Source: Site-B1 sp963827785
GTDB taxonomy: Bacteria; Bacteroidota; Bacteroidia; Flavobacteriales; Flavobacteriaceae
Direction of reading: 5' to 3'
DNA length: 64,000 nucleotides
Assembly (NCBI GenBank): GCA_963827785.1
Contig: CAWHCT010000004.1
Location: 1 to 64,000 of the forward strand
Of this stretch, positions 16,807 to 24,649 are shown one piece after another. The translations under genes and the position numbers were made by a program. The notes beneath the pieces are model-generated. The model was given only the letters and a program-made list of their open reading frames with translations, did no database searches and had not been told where the DNA came from. Within the stretch, counting starts at the first letter, position 1, and each line of letters starts with the position of its first letter.

Positions 16807-19659
16807 TTATTTACTCAAATACATCTTTCTTCGTGAATACAGATCATAAAACTGATCATCTTTTAAACTATCAATAAATAAGATACTTTCTCCGGTACTC
16901 TTCATTTCAGGACCTAATTTCTTATTCACATTTGGGAATTTATTAAATGAAAAAACCGGTTGTTTTATTGCAAACCCTTTTAACTTTGGTTTAAAATTAA
17001 AGTCAGTAACTTTCTTCTCTCCTAACATGACCTTAGTTGCATAATTCACATAAGGTTCGCCATAAGCCTTAGCAATAAATGGTACTGTTCTCGATGCTCT
17101 GGGATTAGCTTCTATGATATACACTATATCATCCTTAATAGCAAACTGGATATTAATGAGTCCAACTGTATTTAGTGCTAATGCGATCTTTTTTGTATGA
17201 TCTTTAATTTGCTGTAGAACGAATTCTCCTAAATTGAATGGCGGTAAAGTCGCATTGCTATCTCCTGAATGAATTCCACAGGGTTCAATATGTTCCATAA
17301 TACCGATAATGTAAACATTCTCACCATCACAAATTGCATCTGCCTCTGCTTCTATTGCCCCATCCAAATAATGATCGAGAAGCAATTTATTGTTTGGGAT
17401 TTTTCTCAAAAGATCGACTACATGTTCTTCCAATTCTTTTTTATTAATGACAATTTTCATTCCCTGACCACCTAATACGTATGATGGTCTCACTAAAATT
17501 GGAAAATTAAGTTTATCAGCAACAAGTGAGGCTTCGTCCGCAGTTTCTGCTATATCAAATTCGGGATAAGGAATATTGTTTTCTTTCAATAAATTAGAAA
17601 ATGATCCTCGATCTTCAGCTAAGTCAAGTGACTTAAAAGTAGTTCCAATGATCTTTATTCCATATCTATCTAATTTTTCTGATAATTTCAATGCAGTCTG
17701 ACCACCTAATTGTACTATGACTCCTTCCGGTTTTTCATGCCGAATAATATCATAGATATGTTCCCAGAAAACAGGCTCAAAATAGAGTTTATCTGCAAGG
17801 TCGAAATCTGTGGAAACCGTTTCAGGATTACAGTTAATCATAATTGTTTCATAACCACATTCAGCGGCAGCTAATACACCATGCACACAACAATAATCAA
17901 ATTCGATGCCTTGTCCAATTCGATTTGGTCCGGAACCTAAGACAATTATTTTCTTTTTATCAGTCACAACACTTTCATTATCAGAATAGCGCTCACCGGA
18001 AGCTGTTTCTACCTCATTCTCAAAGGTGGAGTAAAAATATGGGGTCTGAGCTTTGAATTCTGCAGCACATGTATCCACCAATTTATAAACCCTATTGATA
18101 TTCAGTTCAACTCTTTTATTATAAACCTGACTCTCTAAACAGCCTAACATATGAGCAACTTGCCTGTCTCCGTAGCCTTTTTGTTTAGCTTCTAGCAACA
18201 AATCCCTTTCGATAGTATCAATGGTAAACTGAGATATTTCTTTTTCCAAAAAGTAAAGTTCTTCATATTGTTTGAGAAACCACATGTCAATTTTTGTGAT
18301 CTCGTGAATTCTGCTTAAAGGAATTCCCATTTGAATGGCATCATAAATAACAAACACTCTGTCCCAACTGGCATTGGTCAACTTATCAATTATCTGCTCA
18401 TAATTCTTATAACCTTTACCATCTGCACCAAGTCCGTTCCGTTTTATTTCCAGGGATTGAGTTGCTTTATGCAATGCTTCCTGAAAGGATCTTCCAATTC
18501 CCATAACTTCCCCAACAGATTTCATTTGAAGGCCTAAAGTACGGTCACTACCTTCAAACTTATCAAAATTCCATCGAGGGATTTTCACAATAACATAATC
18601 TAAAGTGGGTTCAAACAAAGCTGAAGTTGATTTCGTAATTTGGTTTTCCAGTTCATCTAAATGATAACCAATAGCCAGTTTAGCAGCTATTTTTGCAATT
18701 GGATAACCTGTTGCCTTACTCGCCAAAGCCGAAGATCGTGAAACTCTGGGATTAATTTCAACCGCTATAATATCTTCTTTTTCATCCGGACTTACCGCAA
18801 ACTGAACATTACAACCTCCTGCAAAATCACCAATACTTCGCATCATGTGGATTGCGAGATCACGCATTCTCTGGAATGTTCTATCACTTAGGGTCATAGC
18901 AGGAGCAACTGTTATTGAGTCTCCGGTATGAATTCCCATAGGATCCATGTTCTCAATGGTACAGATAATGACAACATTATCATTTGCATCACGCAGCAAT
19001 TCAAGTTCATATTCTTTCCATCCAATGAGTGCTTTATCAATCATGACTTCGTGAATAGGTGAAACCTCCAGCCCACGTGTTAACAATTCATCAAAATCTT
19101 CTTCTCGATGAACAATTGAAGCTCCTGCACCGCCCAAAGTAAAAGAAGCTCTGATTACTAAAGGAAAACCAAATTCCTGAGCAATTTCTTTCCCCTTTAA
19201 ATAAGAAGTAGCTGTTGCCTGCGGAGCCATAGGTACTCCAATTTTAAGCATCAATTCCCTGAATTGCTCCCTGTCTTCTGTAATATTAATAGCTGCAATG
19301 TCAACTCCAATGATCTTAACATTATAATCCGTCCATATTCCTTTCTCATCAGCTTCAATACATAAATTTAAAGCAGTCTGACCTCCCATTGTAGGCAGAA
19401 CTGCATCTATTTGAGGATGTTCTTCCAGGATTTTCACAATGGACTTTGTTGTTAAGGGCAACAAATACACATGATCTGCCATTGTCGGGTCAGTCATGAT
19501 GGTTGCGGGATTAGAATTTATTAGAACTGTTTCAATCCCATCTTCCCTTAATGAACGAAGTGCCTGAGTACCTGAATAGTCAAATTCGCAGGCCTGACCA
19601 ATGATTATTGGTCCGGAACCAATTATTAGAATGGATTTAAGATCTTGATTTTTTGGCAT
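16807..19659 (-). CDS. carB: Carbamoyl-phosphate synthase large subunit, lacking the allosteric domain
   Basis: 950 residues. CarB makes carbamoyl phosphate from ammonia (from the CarA glutaminase), bicarbonate and two ATP, for arginine and pyrimidines. Two homologous halves are visible: G-S-G-P-I-I-I-G-Q-A-C-E-F-D-Y-S-G near 13 and G-S-G-P-N-R-I-G-Q-G-I-E-F-D-Y near 575, each followed by an ATP-grasp domain (M-G-G-Q-T-A-L-N and L-G-G-Q-T-A-L-K). The protein ends soon after L-G-P-E-M-K-S-T-G-E. The roughly 140-residue MGS-like domain that binds UMP, IMP and ornithine in E. coli CarB (1073 residues) is absent. No carA is in the window. rpmH lies upstream but has its own terminator. Confidence 0.95.
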   Translation of the reverse strand: MPKNQDLKSILIIGSGPIIIGQACEFDYSGTQALRSLREDGIETVLINSNPATIMTDPTMADHVYLLPLTTKSIVKILEEHPQIDAVLPTMGGQTALNLCIEADEKGIWTDYNVKIIGVDIAAINITEDREQFRELMLKIGVPMAPQATATSYLKGKEIAQEFGFPLVIRASFTLGGAGASIVHREEDFDELLTRGLEVSPIHEVMIDKALIGWKEYELELLRDANDNVVIICTIENMDPMGIHTGDSITVAPAMTLSDRTFQRMRDLAIHMMRSIGDFAGGCNVQFAVSPDEKEDIIAVEINPRVSRSSALASKATGYPIAKIAAKLAIGYHLDELENQITKSTSALFEPTLDYVIVKIPRWNFDKFEGSDRTLGLQMKSVGEVMGIGRSFQEALHKATQSLEIKRNGLGADGKGYKNYEQIIDKLTNASWDRVFVIYDAIQMGIPLSRIHEITKIDMWFLKQYEELYFLEKEISQFTIDTIERDLLLEAKQKGYGDRQVAHMLGCLESQVYNKRVELNINRVYKLVDTCAAEFKAQTPYFYSTFENEVETASGERYSDNESVVTDKKKIIVLGSGPNRIGQGIEFDYCCVHGVLAAAECGYETIMINCNPETVSTDFDLADKLYFEPVFWEHIYDIIRHEKPEGVIVQLGGQTALKLSEKLDRYGIKIIGTTFKSLDLAEDRGSFSNLLKENNIPYPEFDIAETADEASLVADKLNFPILVRPSYVLGGQGMKIVINKKELEEHVVDLLRKIPNNKLLLDHYLDGAIEAEADAICDGENVYIIGIMEHIEPCGIHSGDSNATLPPFNLGEFVLQQIKDHTKKIALALNTVGLINIQFAIKDDIVYIIEANPRASRTVPFIAKAYGEPYVNYATKVMLGEKKVTDFNFKPKLKGFAIKQPVFSFNKFPNVNKKLGPEMKSTGESILFIDSLKDDQFYDLYSRRKMYLSK

Positions 19660-19696
19660 TGGATTTAAAAATTTTTATTCTGTACATAAATTCTCA

Positions 19697-19740
19697 TAAA
19701 AAATGTATTTGTTCATTATTAAATAGTAACAAATACATTT
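19697..19740 (-). promoter_or_regulatory. Attenuator-like hairpin in the carB leader
   Basis: Perfect 13-bp inverted repeat, arms 19701-19713 and 19728-19740 (AAATGTATTTGTT and complement), with a 14-base loop. On the carB strand it is followed by a run of Ts, the form of an intrinsic terminator, and it ends about 38 bases before the carB ATG. Function inferred. Confidence 0.5.
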
Positions 19741-19777
19741 ATTTTTTTCATTTCAAAAATAGCTATCATATAGGTAT

Positions 19778-19808
19778 AAAAAAAGGCGTTACGATTAGTA
19801 ACACCTTT
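19778..19808 (-). terminator. Terminator of rpmH
   Basis: On the minus strand AAAGGTGTTAC / GTAACGCCTTT stem (one G-T pair), TAATC loop, T7 tail, 24 bases after the rpmH stop. Confidence 0.8.
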
Positions 19809-19831
19809 AAAATATCAACAATTGTTAATCA

Positions 19832-19990
19832 TTATTTCTTATGACCTGGTTCTGAAGATACAGTAAGTCTCTTTCTTCCCTTTGCTCTTCTGCGTGCAAG
19901 GACTTTTCTACCGTTAGCAGAAGCCATCCTTTCTCTAAAACCGTGTTTGTTTTTTCTTTTTCTCTTTGACGGTTGAAACGTTCTTTTCAT
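19832..19990 (-). CDS. rpmH: 50S ribosomal protein L34
   Basis: 52 residues: MKRTFQPSKRKRKNKHGFRE and on through R-M-A-S-A-N-G-R-K-V-L-A-R-R-R-A-K-G-R-K-R-L. This is the highly conserved, very basic L34 with a short Bacteroidota-type tail (T-V-S-S-E-P-G-H-K-K). It is monocistronic, with a full consensus promoter upstream and its own terminator. Neither dnaA nor rnpA is beside it, unlike in many bacteria. Confidence 0.98.
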   Translation of the reverse strand: MKRTFQPSKRKRKNKHGFRERMASANGRKVLARRRAKGRKRLTVSSEPGHKK

Positions 19991-20062
19991 TACTATATAT
20001 CTTTATGAATCAGTTTAAATACTTTACCAGATCACGCTTTTAGTTCTTTTAAAGCGCGGCTG

Positions 20063-20092
20063 CAAATATACAAACCCTTTTCTATTTGGCAA
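20063..20092 (-). promoter_or_regulatory. Promoter of rpmH (TTG-N19-TATATTTG)
   Basis: On the minus strand TTG (20090-20092), 19 bases, then TATATTTG (20063-20070). This is an exact match to the Bacteroidota housekeeping consensus and the best promoter in the window. The start of RNA would give a leader of about 65 bases. Confidence 0.85.
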
Positions 20093-20126
20093 ATCTAATT
20101 TAAAAAATATTTACAATAGTTTTTAC

Positions 20127-20134
20127 TAACTTTG
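20127..20134 (+). promoter_or_regulatory. Putative -7 element for the gene at 20159
   Basis: TAACTTTG followed by CA fits TAnnTTTG, 24 bases before the ATG. The -33 element is not evident. Confidence 0.5.
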
Positions 20135-20158
20135 CAGTCCTAAAATAAATTAAATCCA

Positions 20159-20725
20159 ATGTTCAATAAAAATATTAAATTAATTCTCACTGGAGCTTCA
20201 TTTTTATATGGAGTTTGGCTTATAATTGATGGCTATATTGGAAATGGCATCATGTTTATTTTGTTGGCCGGAATATTTCTATTTCTATATTTTAAAAACG
20301 AGTTAATTCTTTTAGCCTTCCTGCGTTTGCGAAAACAAGATTTTCCTGGCGCACAAAAATGGTTAAAATATATTAAGAATCCTCAAACTGCACTAGTTAA
20401 AAAACAACAGGGATATTATAGTTTTTTACATGGGATCATGGTTTCACAAACCAATATGAATGAAGCAGAAAAACATTTCAGAAATGCTGAAAAAATGGGT
20501 TTATCAATGAGTCATGACATGGCAATGGTCAAACTTAATCTTGCAGGAATAGCATTTAGTAAAAGACGAAAACAAGAAGCTGAGAAACTATTGACTGAAG
20601 CCAAGAAGCTTGATAAGCAAGGCATGCTGACAGATCAGATAAAAATGATGAAAGACAATATGAAACGAGCTCAGATACCCAATCAACATTTTGGAGGTCA
20701 TAAACAACCGAGAAGAGCTCGATAA
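20159..20725 (+). CDS. Membrane protein with TPR-like soluble domain, unknown function
   Basis: 188 residues. Two transmembrane helices at the N-terminus (about 8-25 and 30-50: G-A-S-F-L-Y-G-V-W-L-I-I-D-G-Y-I-G-N-G and F-I-L-L-A-G-I-F-L-F-L-Y-F), then a cytoplasmic helical part with TPR-like spacing (A-E-K-H-F-R-N-A-E-K-M-G, A-M-V-K-L-N-L-A-G-I-A, A-E-K-L-L-T-E-A-K-K-L). The tail is strongly basic (H-K-Q-P-R-R-A-R). It seems to be a lineage-conserved protein without a named function. It converges on the TauE-like gene with no gap. Confidence 0.75.
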   Translation: MFNKNIKLILTGASFLYGVWLIIDGYIGNGIMFILLAGIFLFLYFKNELILLAFLRLRKQDFPGAQKWLKYIKNPQTALVKKQQGYYSFLHGIMVSQTNMNEAEKHFRNAEKMGLSMSHDMAMVKLNLAGIAFSKRRKQEAEKLLTEAKKLDKQGMLTDQIKMMKDNMKRAQIPNQHFGGHKQPRRAR

Positions 20726-21100
20726 TTATTTGCTAAAAAACAGTTTTATTGCTGCGACCAGCAATAGTAAACTGAATAATTTTTTTAATAAAGTCTGATT
20801 TATCGAGATTGCTAATTTAGAACCGAAGTATCCTCCTATAATAAAACTAAAGGCAATAATAACTGCAAATTTCCAGTCTACCACATTTTCTCCTGAGTTG
20901 TAATAATTATAGGCAGCCACAAAGGCAACCGGAAAAGATAATACTGCCAAGCTTGTACCTTGTGCCTGATGCTGGGTAAAACTCAACAAGAATACCATTA
21001 AAGGAACCATAATCACGCCTCCACCAATTCCAAACATCCCGCTTAACATGCCTCCAAGAAGTCCTATCACTATTAAAGATACTACCAGAGTTGTATTCAT
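20726..21100 (-). CDS. TauE/SafE family half-size transporter
   Basis: 124 residues, almost all hydrophobic, with four predicted helices. G-M-L-S-G-M-F-G-I-G-G-G-V-I-M-V-P is the TauE/SafE hallmark, followed by H-Q-A-Q-G-T-S-L-A and G-G-Y-F-G-S-K-L-A. Full-length members (about 250 residues) carry this unit twice, so this protein would need to form a dimer. Half-length members occur in Flavobacteriia. Substrate (sulfite, sulfonate or other anion) cannot be read. It starts two bases after the lytic transglycosylase stop, in the same operon. Confidence 0.8.
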   Translation of the reverse strand: MNTTLVVSLIVIGLLGGMLSGMFGIGGGVIMVPLMVFLLSFTQHQAQGTSLAVLSFPVAFVAAYNYYNSGENVVDWKFAVIIAFSFIIGGYFGSKLAISINQTLLKKLFSLLLLVAAIKLFFSK

Positions 21101-21102
21101 TC

Positions 21103-22032
21103 TTAAGGAGCAGTTTTGTAAAATCCTTTTTCTGGAATTTCAATCATGTACTTTCGTCCTGATTTATTATCTAAATGAGGTTCACGCAACCAGGGATTAT
21201 GGATTTTTAAAATTTTGTAATTTATACCAAACTGTTCAGAGAATTTAGCAAAGTCGCTAACTATGGTATCAACTTCAACGCTGTAGGTTGGAATTCGGTT
21301 ATAAAGATCTTTTTCTCTAAAGTTAAATCCGTATTTCTGTGGATTATTCAAAATCTCTTTAAGAGCTACAATTCTAAATACATATCTACCGGTTTCTTCA
21401 CCTAGCAACAAATCATAATAACTTGAAACTTTTTGATCATCTAAACGCCTTGAGATGCCTGTATTTCCAGCATTGTATGCCGCAGCAGCAAGTGTCCATG
21501 ACCCCAATTTCTCCTTAGAATCCTGCAGATAACTGCAAGCAGCCTCTGTTGCTTTTTCAATGTGATACCGTTCATCAACATTATCATTTACTTCCAGTCC
21601 GTATTCACGTCCTGTACCTTTCAATATTTGCCATACTCCTTTTGCTCCTGCCGGTGAAGACGCATTGGTCAACCCACTTTCTATTACAGCTAAATATTTA
21701 AAATCATCAGGAACACCATTTTTAGCTAAAATTGGTTCAATTATAGGAAAGTACTTTTGGGCCCTTTTAAACATAAGCAATCCATTAGATTGCCAATATG
21801 TATTCACTAAAAGTTCTCTATCCATCCTTTCCAAAATATCCGGATTTTCTAAAGGCAATTTTTCACCGGCAAATTCCAGATGATCGGGAACTTGTATTGC
21901 ATAAACGTTATAATCGTTTATCAGTTTTTTTTCAAAGTTTTCATCGGTTGGAGCATCTTGAACTGCATAGATAAGCAATAGAGCTAAACTTATTAAGCCA
22001 ATAAATGACAGGGTCTTTTGTATTAATTGCAT
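21103..22032 (-). CDS. Lytic transglycosylase, MltD-like (GH23)
   Basis: 309 residues. One N-terminal hydrophobic helix (L-S-F-I-G-L-I-S-L-A-L-L-L-I-Y-A) acts as signal or anchor. The SLT domain has the catalytic Glu in F-K-Y-L-A-V-I-E-S-G-L, then A-G-A-K-G-V-W-Q-I-L-K-G-T-G and A-A-A-Y-N-A-G-N-T-G-I. It cuts peptidoglycan glycans to 1,6-anhydroMurNAc ends. The C-terminal part (F-G-I-N-Y-K-I-L-K-I-H-N-P-W-L-R) sits where LysM repeats stand in MltD and is only loosely similar. Confidence 0.9.
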   Translation of the reverse strand: MQLIQKTLSFIGLISLALLLIYAVQDAPTDENFEKKLINDYNVYAIQVPDHLEFAGEKLPLENPDILERMDRELLVNTYWQSNGLLMFKRAQKYFPIIEPILAKNGVPDDFKYLAVIESGLTNASSPAGAKGVWQILKGTGREYGLEVNDNVDERYHIEKATEAACSYLQDSKEKLGSWTLAAAAYNAGNTGISRRLDDQKVSSYYDLLLGEETGRYVFRIVALKEILNNPQKYGFNFREKDLYNRIPTYSVEVDTIVSDFAKFSEQFGINYKILKIHNPWLREPHLDNKSGRKYMIEIPEKGFYKTAP

Positions 22033-22091
22033 AATGTAAAAGTTTGTATAAATATAAGTATTAGTAGGTATTCACCAAAAAATTTAATTGT

Positions 22092-22754
22092 CTAATTTAC
22101 AATAAGTTTTGGTAAATTTTCATTAAACCACTTGTATTTATTTATTACCATAATATGAGAACCTCCTTTAACAACAATGCAGTTTCCGTTACAAGAGTTT
22201 GTGAATACTCCATCTTGGTCCCCATGTATTTGTATAACGCCTTCCGCAGGGGCTGCCTGGTCCCAACAAACCATTTGTTTTATTGCCCAATCTAAATACA
22301 CTTTATCTTTTACAGAAAGATATTTGCGATAAAGGTTTATTCTTTTCTTTATAAATTCTCCAAATGCATATTTAGCAAGTACATCAATACTCCCTAATAA
22401 CTGTGTAGGCAACAGCTTATAAGCTTTAGTCGTTCTAACTATTTTAAATCGTTTGGGAAGTTGATTTTTACTTATTATACTGGACACAACAAAAAGCTTC
22501 CTGACTTTTATAAATTTAGCCATTTCCTGAACAAGAATACCACCGAATGACACACCAAGTAAAACAATATTGTCATGCTTAATCTGCTTAGTCATTCGCA
22601 TGGCATAATCTGTTAAAGACTCATCTTTTAAAGGGATTATCCACTCTAACCAATGAATTTCATACTGGTCCTGAGGAAGTTTAATGTGCTCAAAAATCGT
22701 TGGGTTTGCTGCCATTCCGGGCATTAAATAAACGTGAATCAGTTCTTTAGACAT
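22092..22754 (-). CDS. Alpha/beta hydrolase
   Basis: 220 residues. The early strand Y-L-M-P-G-M-A-A-N-P and the nucleophile elbow L-L-G-V-S-F-G-G (Ser about residue 69) mark an alpha/beta hydrolase. I-Q-I-H-G-D-Q-D-G-V-F carries the acid region, and G-G-S-H-I-M-V the catalytic His. No signal peptide. The substrate is unknown. It is separated from the neighbouring transglycosylase gene by 59 bases and may be its own unit. Confidence 0.82.
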   Translation of the reverse strand: MSKELIHVYLMPGMAANPTIFEHIKLPQDQYEIHWLEWIIPLKDESLTDYAMRMTKQIKHDNIVLLGVSFGGILVQEMAKFIKVRKLFVVSSIISKNQLPKRFKIVRTTKAYKLLPTQLLGSIDVLAKYAFGEFIKKRINLYRKYLSVKDKVYLDWAIKQMVCWDQAAPAEGVIQIHGDQDGVFTNSCNGNCIVVKGGSHIMVINKYKWFNENLPKLIVN

Positions 22755-22910
22755 ATATTAATAACCTTTAAAAGCTTTATGTTAACAATATTTTTTTGTA
22801 AATTTGTTGTGCAAAATTAAATAATTCCTATCCAACTGTTTGTTAAGAAATCATCATATTACAATAGTAGTCATTAACTCTGATAATTATTTGATATAAA
22901 ACATATTAAC

Positions 22911-23207
22911 ATGATAAATGCTGAAGATTTAGTAGATAATGAATTTTTACGACAATTTGAAATTAAAGTGAATGACCAATTAGCAAAAATTGAATATTCA
23001 CTTCAGGAGAGGAAGATCTTTTTAACAAAGCTTATCATACCCGATGATGTTAAAAAAGAGGGTTTTCAAGACGACTTTTTAAAGGCTGTCTTCGAGAATA
23101 TTAGCGAACGTAATTTGAGCATTGTTCCAACGAGTCCAGAAATTGCTAAATTTGTTAGAAAGCACAGACAATACAAGAGAATGTTACCTGTTGGGGTAAG
23201 GATTTAA
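22911..23207 (+). CDS. Small GNAT-like protein (COG2388 type)
   Basis: 98 residues. The pattern A-K-I-E-Y-S-L-Q-E-R-K-I-F-L-T-K-L-I-I-P, then D-D-F-L-K-A-V-F and V-P-T-S-P-E-I-A-K-F-V-R-K-H, fits the short GCN5-related proteins of the YjdJ/COG2388 group. In those the usual acetyl-CoA loop is short; here the G-K-G motif of canonical members is missing (K-K-E-G-F-Q-D-D), so acetyltransferase activity is uncertain. It is a single gene with its own terminator. Confidence 0.7.
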   Translation: MINAEDLVDNEFLRQFEIKVNDQLAKIEYSLQERKIFLTKLIIPDDVKKEGFQDDFLKAVFENISERNLSIVPTSPEIAKFVRKHRQYKRMLPVGVRI

Positions 23208-23230
23208 AATAATTAAATTACAATATTATT

Positions 23231-23257
23231 AAGCCAGACTAATAGTGCTGGCTTTTT
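23231..23257 (+). terminator. Terminator after the GNAT-like gene
   Basis: AAGCCAG / CTGGCTT stem with a run of seven Ts, just ahead of the convergent mtaB stop. Confidence 0.8.
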
Positions 23258-24604
23258 TTATGCAACTAATGCTTCAACAAATTCAAAACGTACCAAACCA
23301 TCATTATCAATATTGGTCAATGATATTTTATGCAAGGTATTGACTAATTCAGGATTCCATGGTGTTTTTACTTTTACATAGTTTTCTGTAAACCCATGAA
23401 TATATCCTTCTTTATTCTCACCTTCAAATAAAACAGTACGAGTTTTTTCAAGCTGACTTTCATAAAAGGCCCTTCTTTTTTTGACCGATAATCCTCTTAA
23501 CATCTTGCTTCTTTTTGCTCTGACCTTTTGAGGCACAACATTATTCATGCCTGCAGCTTCAGTATTATCCCTTTCAGAATAAGTAAATACATGTAAATAT
23601 GAAATATCCAGTTCATTCAAAAAATTATAGGTATCCAAGAAATGTTCATCTGTTTCTCCCGGAAAACCAACAATGACATCTACTCCAATACAGGCGTGCG
23701 GCATGAGTTCCTTTATTTTATTAACTCTATCCACATATAATTCCTTTAAATAGCGACGCTTCATCAACATGAGCAATTCGTTATTACCACTCTGTAATGG
23801 AATGTGAAAATGAGGCACAAATGCCCTTGACCTTGAAACCAATTCAATTGTTTCGTTTTTCAGCAAATTAGGTTCAATTGATGAAATACGCAATCTTTCT
23901 ATACCTTCAACTTTATCCAATTCTTTCACTAGATCCAAAAAAGTGTGTTCATGCTTTTTATTACCAAATTCACCCTTTCCGTAGTCACCAATATTTACTC
24001 CGGTTAAAACGATCTCTTTTATGTTTTGTTCAGATATCTCCTTGGCATTTTTGACAACATTTTCTAAGGTATCACTTCTCGAAATTCCTCGTGCTAACGG
24101 AATTGTACAATAAGTGCATTTATAATCACACCCATCCTGTACTTTTAAAAAAGCTCGTGTTCTATCGCCTATGGAATAACTTCCAACGTAAAAATCGGCC
24201 TCCTCAATTTCACAGGAATGTATTTCGCCAACCCCACGACTGCGTTCCGGCTGACTTAACAAATCGTTGATAAAGCTTGTTATGTTAAATTTTTCGGTAG
24301 CTCCAAGCACTAAATCTACTCCATTCACATCTGCTAATTCCTCTGGTTTTAATTGAGCATAACACCCTATGGCAGCAACAAAAGCTTCAGAATTAGATCT
24401 TTTGGCCTGCTTGACGATAGTTTTAAAACGCTTATCGGCATTCTCTGTTACTGAACATGTATTTATTACATAGATATCTGCCCTATCATTAAAATCAACG
24501 CGATCGAATCCTTCATCTTTAAAACTTCTGGCGATAGTTGAAGTTTCAGAAAAATTAAGTTTACAACCTAAAGTATAAAATGCGACTTTTTTCCTAGCGT
24601 TCAT
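23258..24604 (-). CDS. mtaB: tRNA t6A37 methylthiotransferase (MtaB-like radical SAM)
   Basis: 448 residues. The N-terminal UPF0004 domain has its three cluster cysteines in T-L-G-C-K-L-N-F, I-N-T-C-S-V-T-E-N-A-D and A-I-G-C-Y-A-Q-L-K. The radical SAM motif is C-D-Y-K-C-T-Y-C-T-I-P. A C-terminal TRAM-like part follows (L-F-E-G-E-N-K-E-G-Y). MtaB converts t6A37 to ms2t6A37. R-G-I-S-R-S at the core and the motif set favour MtaB over MiaB or RimO. A nine-residue stretch Q-P-E-R-S-R-G-V-G in the linker (about 120) is encoded by a repeat element. Confidence 0.92.
   Translation of the reverse strand: MNARKKVAFYTLGCKLNFSETSTIARSFKDEGFDRVDFNDRADIYVINTCSVTENADKRFKTIVKQAKRSNSEAFVAAIGCYAQLKPEELADVNGVDLVLGATEKFNITSFINDLLSQPERSRGVGEIHSCEIEEADFYVGSYSIGDRTRAFLKVQDGCDYKCTYCTIPLARGISRSDTLENVVKNAKEISEQNIKEIVLTGVNIGDYGKGEFGNKKHEHTFLDLVKELDKVEGIERLRISSIEPNLLKNETIELVSRSRAFVPHFHIPLQSGNNELLMLMKRRYLKELYVDRVNKIKELMPHACIGVDVIVGFPGETDEHFLDTYNFLNELDISYLHVFTYSERDNTEAAGMNNVVPQKVRAKRSKMLRGLSVKKRRAFYESQLEKTRTVLFEGENKEGYIHGFTENYVKVKTPWNPELVNTLHKISLTNIDNDGLVRFEFVEALVA
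24229..24256. repeat. Repeat-like element inside mtaB
   Basis: Plus strand CCACGACTGCGTTCCGGCTG. Its core CGACTGCGTTC parallels CGTCTGCGCTC, read on the minus strand of the element in purL at 42354-42366, and resembles common Bacteroidota intergenic repeats. It codes for Q-P-E-R-S-R-G in a linker. Confidence 0.45.
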
Positions 24605-24626
24605 TCTTGTATTTTTACCAAGCGTG

Positions 24627-24634
24627 CAAATTTA
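24627..24634 (-). promoter_or_regulatory. Putative -7 element of mtaB
   Basis: TAAATTTG on the minus strand, 22 bases upstream of the mtaB ATG. Confidence 0.5.
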
Positions 24635-24649
24635 CAATTATTATATAAT

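Noticed and set aside
17269..18537. Open frames on the plus strand opposite carB
   Set aside because: They are antisense to a well-conserved enzyme and show no protein-like pattern.
19653..19844. Plus-strand open frame between carB and rpmH
   Set aside because: It runs through the carB leader hairpin and the rpmH terminator, has low-complexity composition and no family resemblance.
20907..21143. Alternative frame overlapping the TauE-like and transglycosylase genes
   Set aside because: Both overlapping genes are clearly real and this frame has Trp/Cys/Arg-rich shadow composition.
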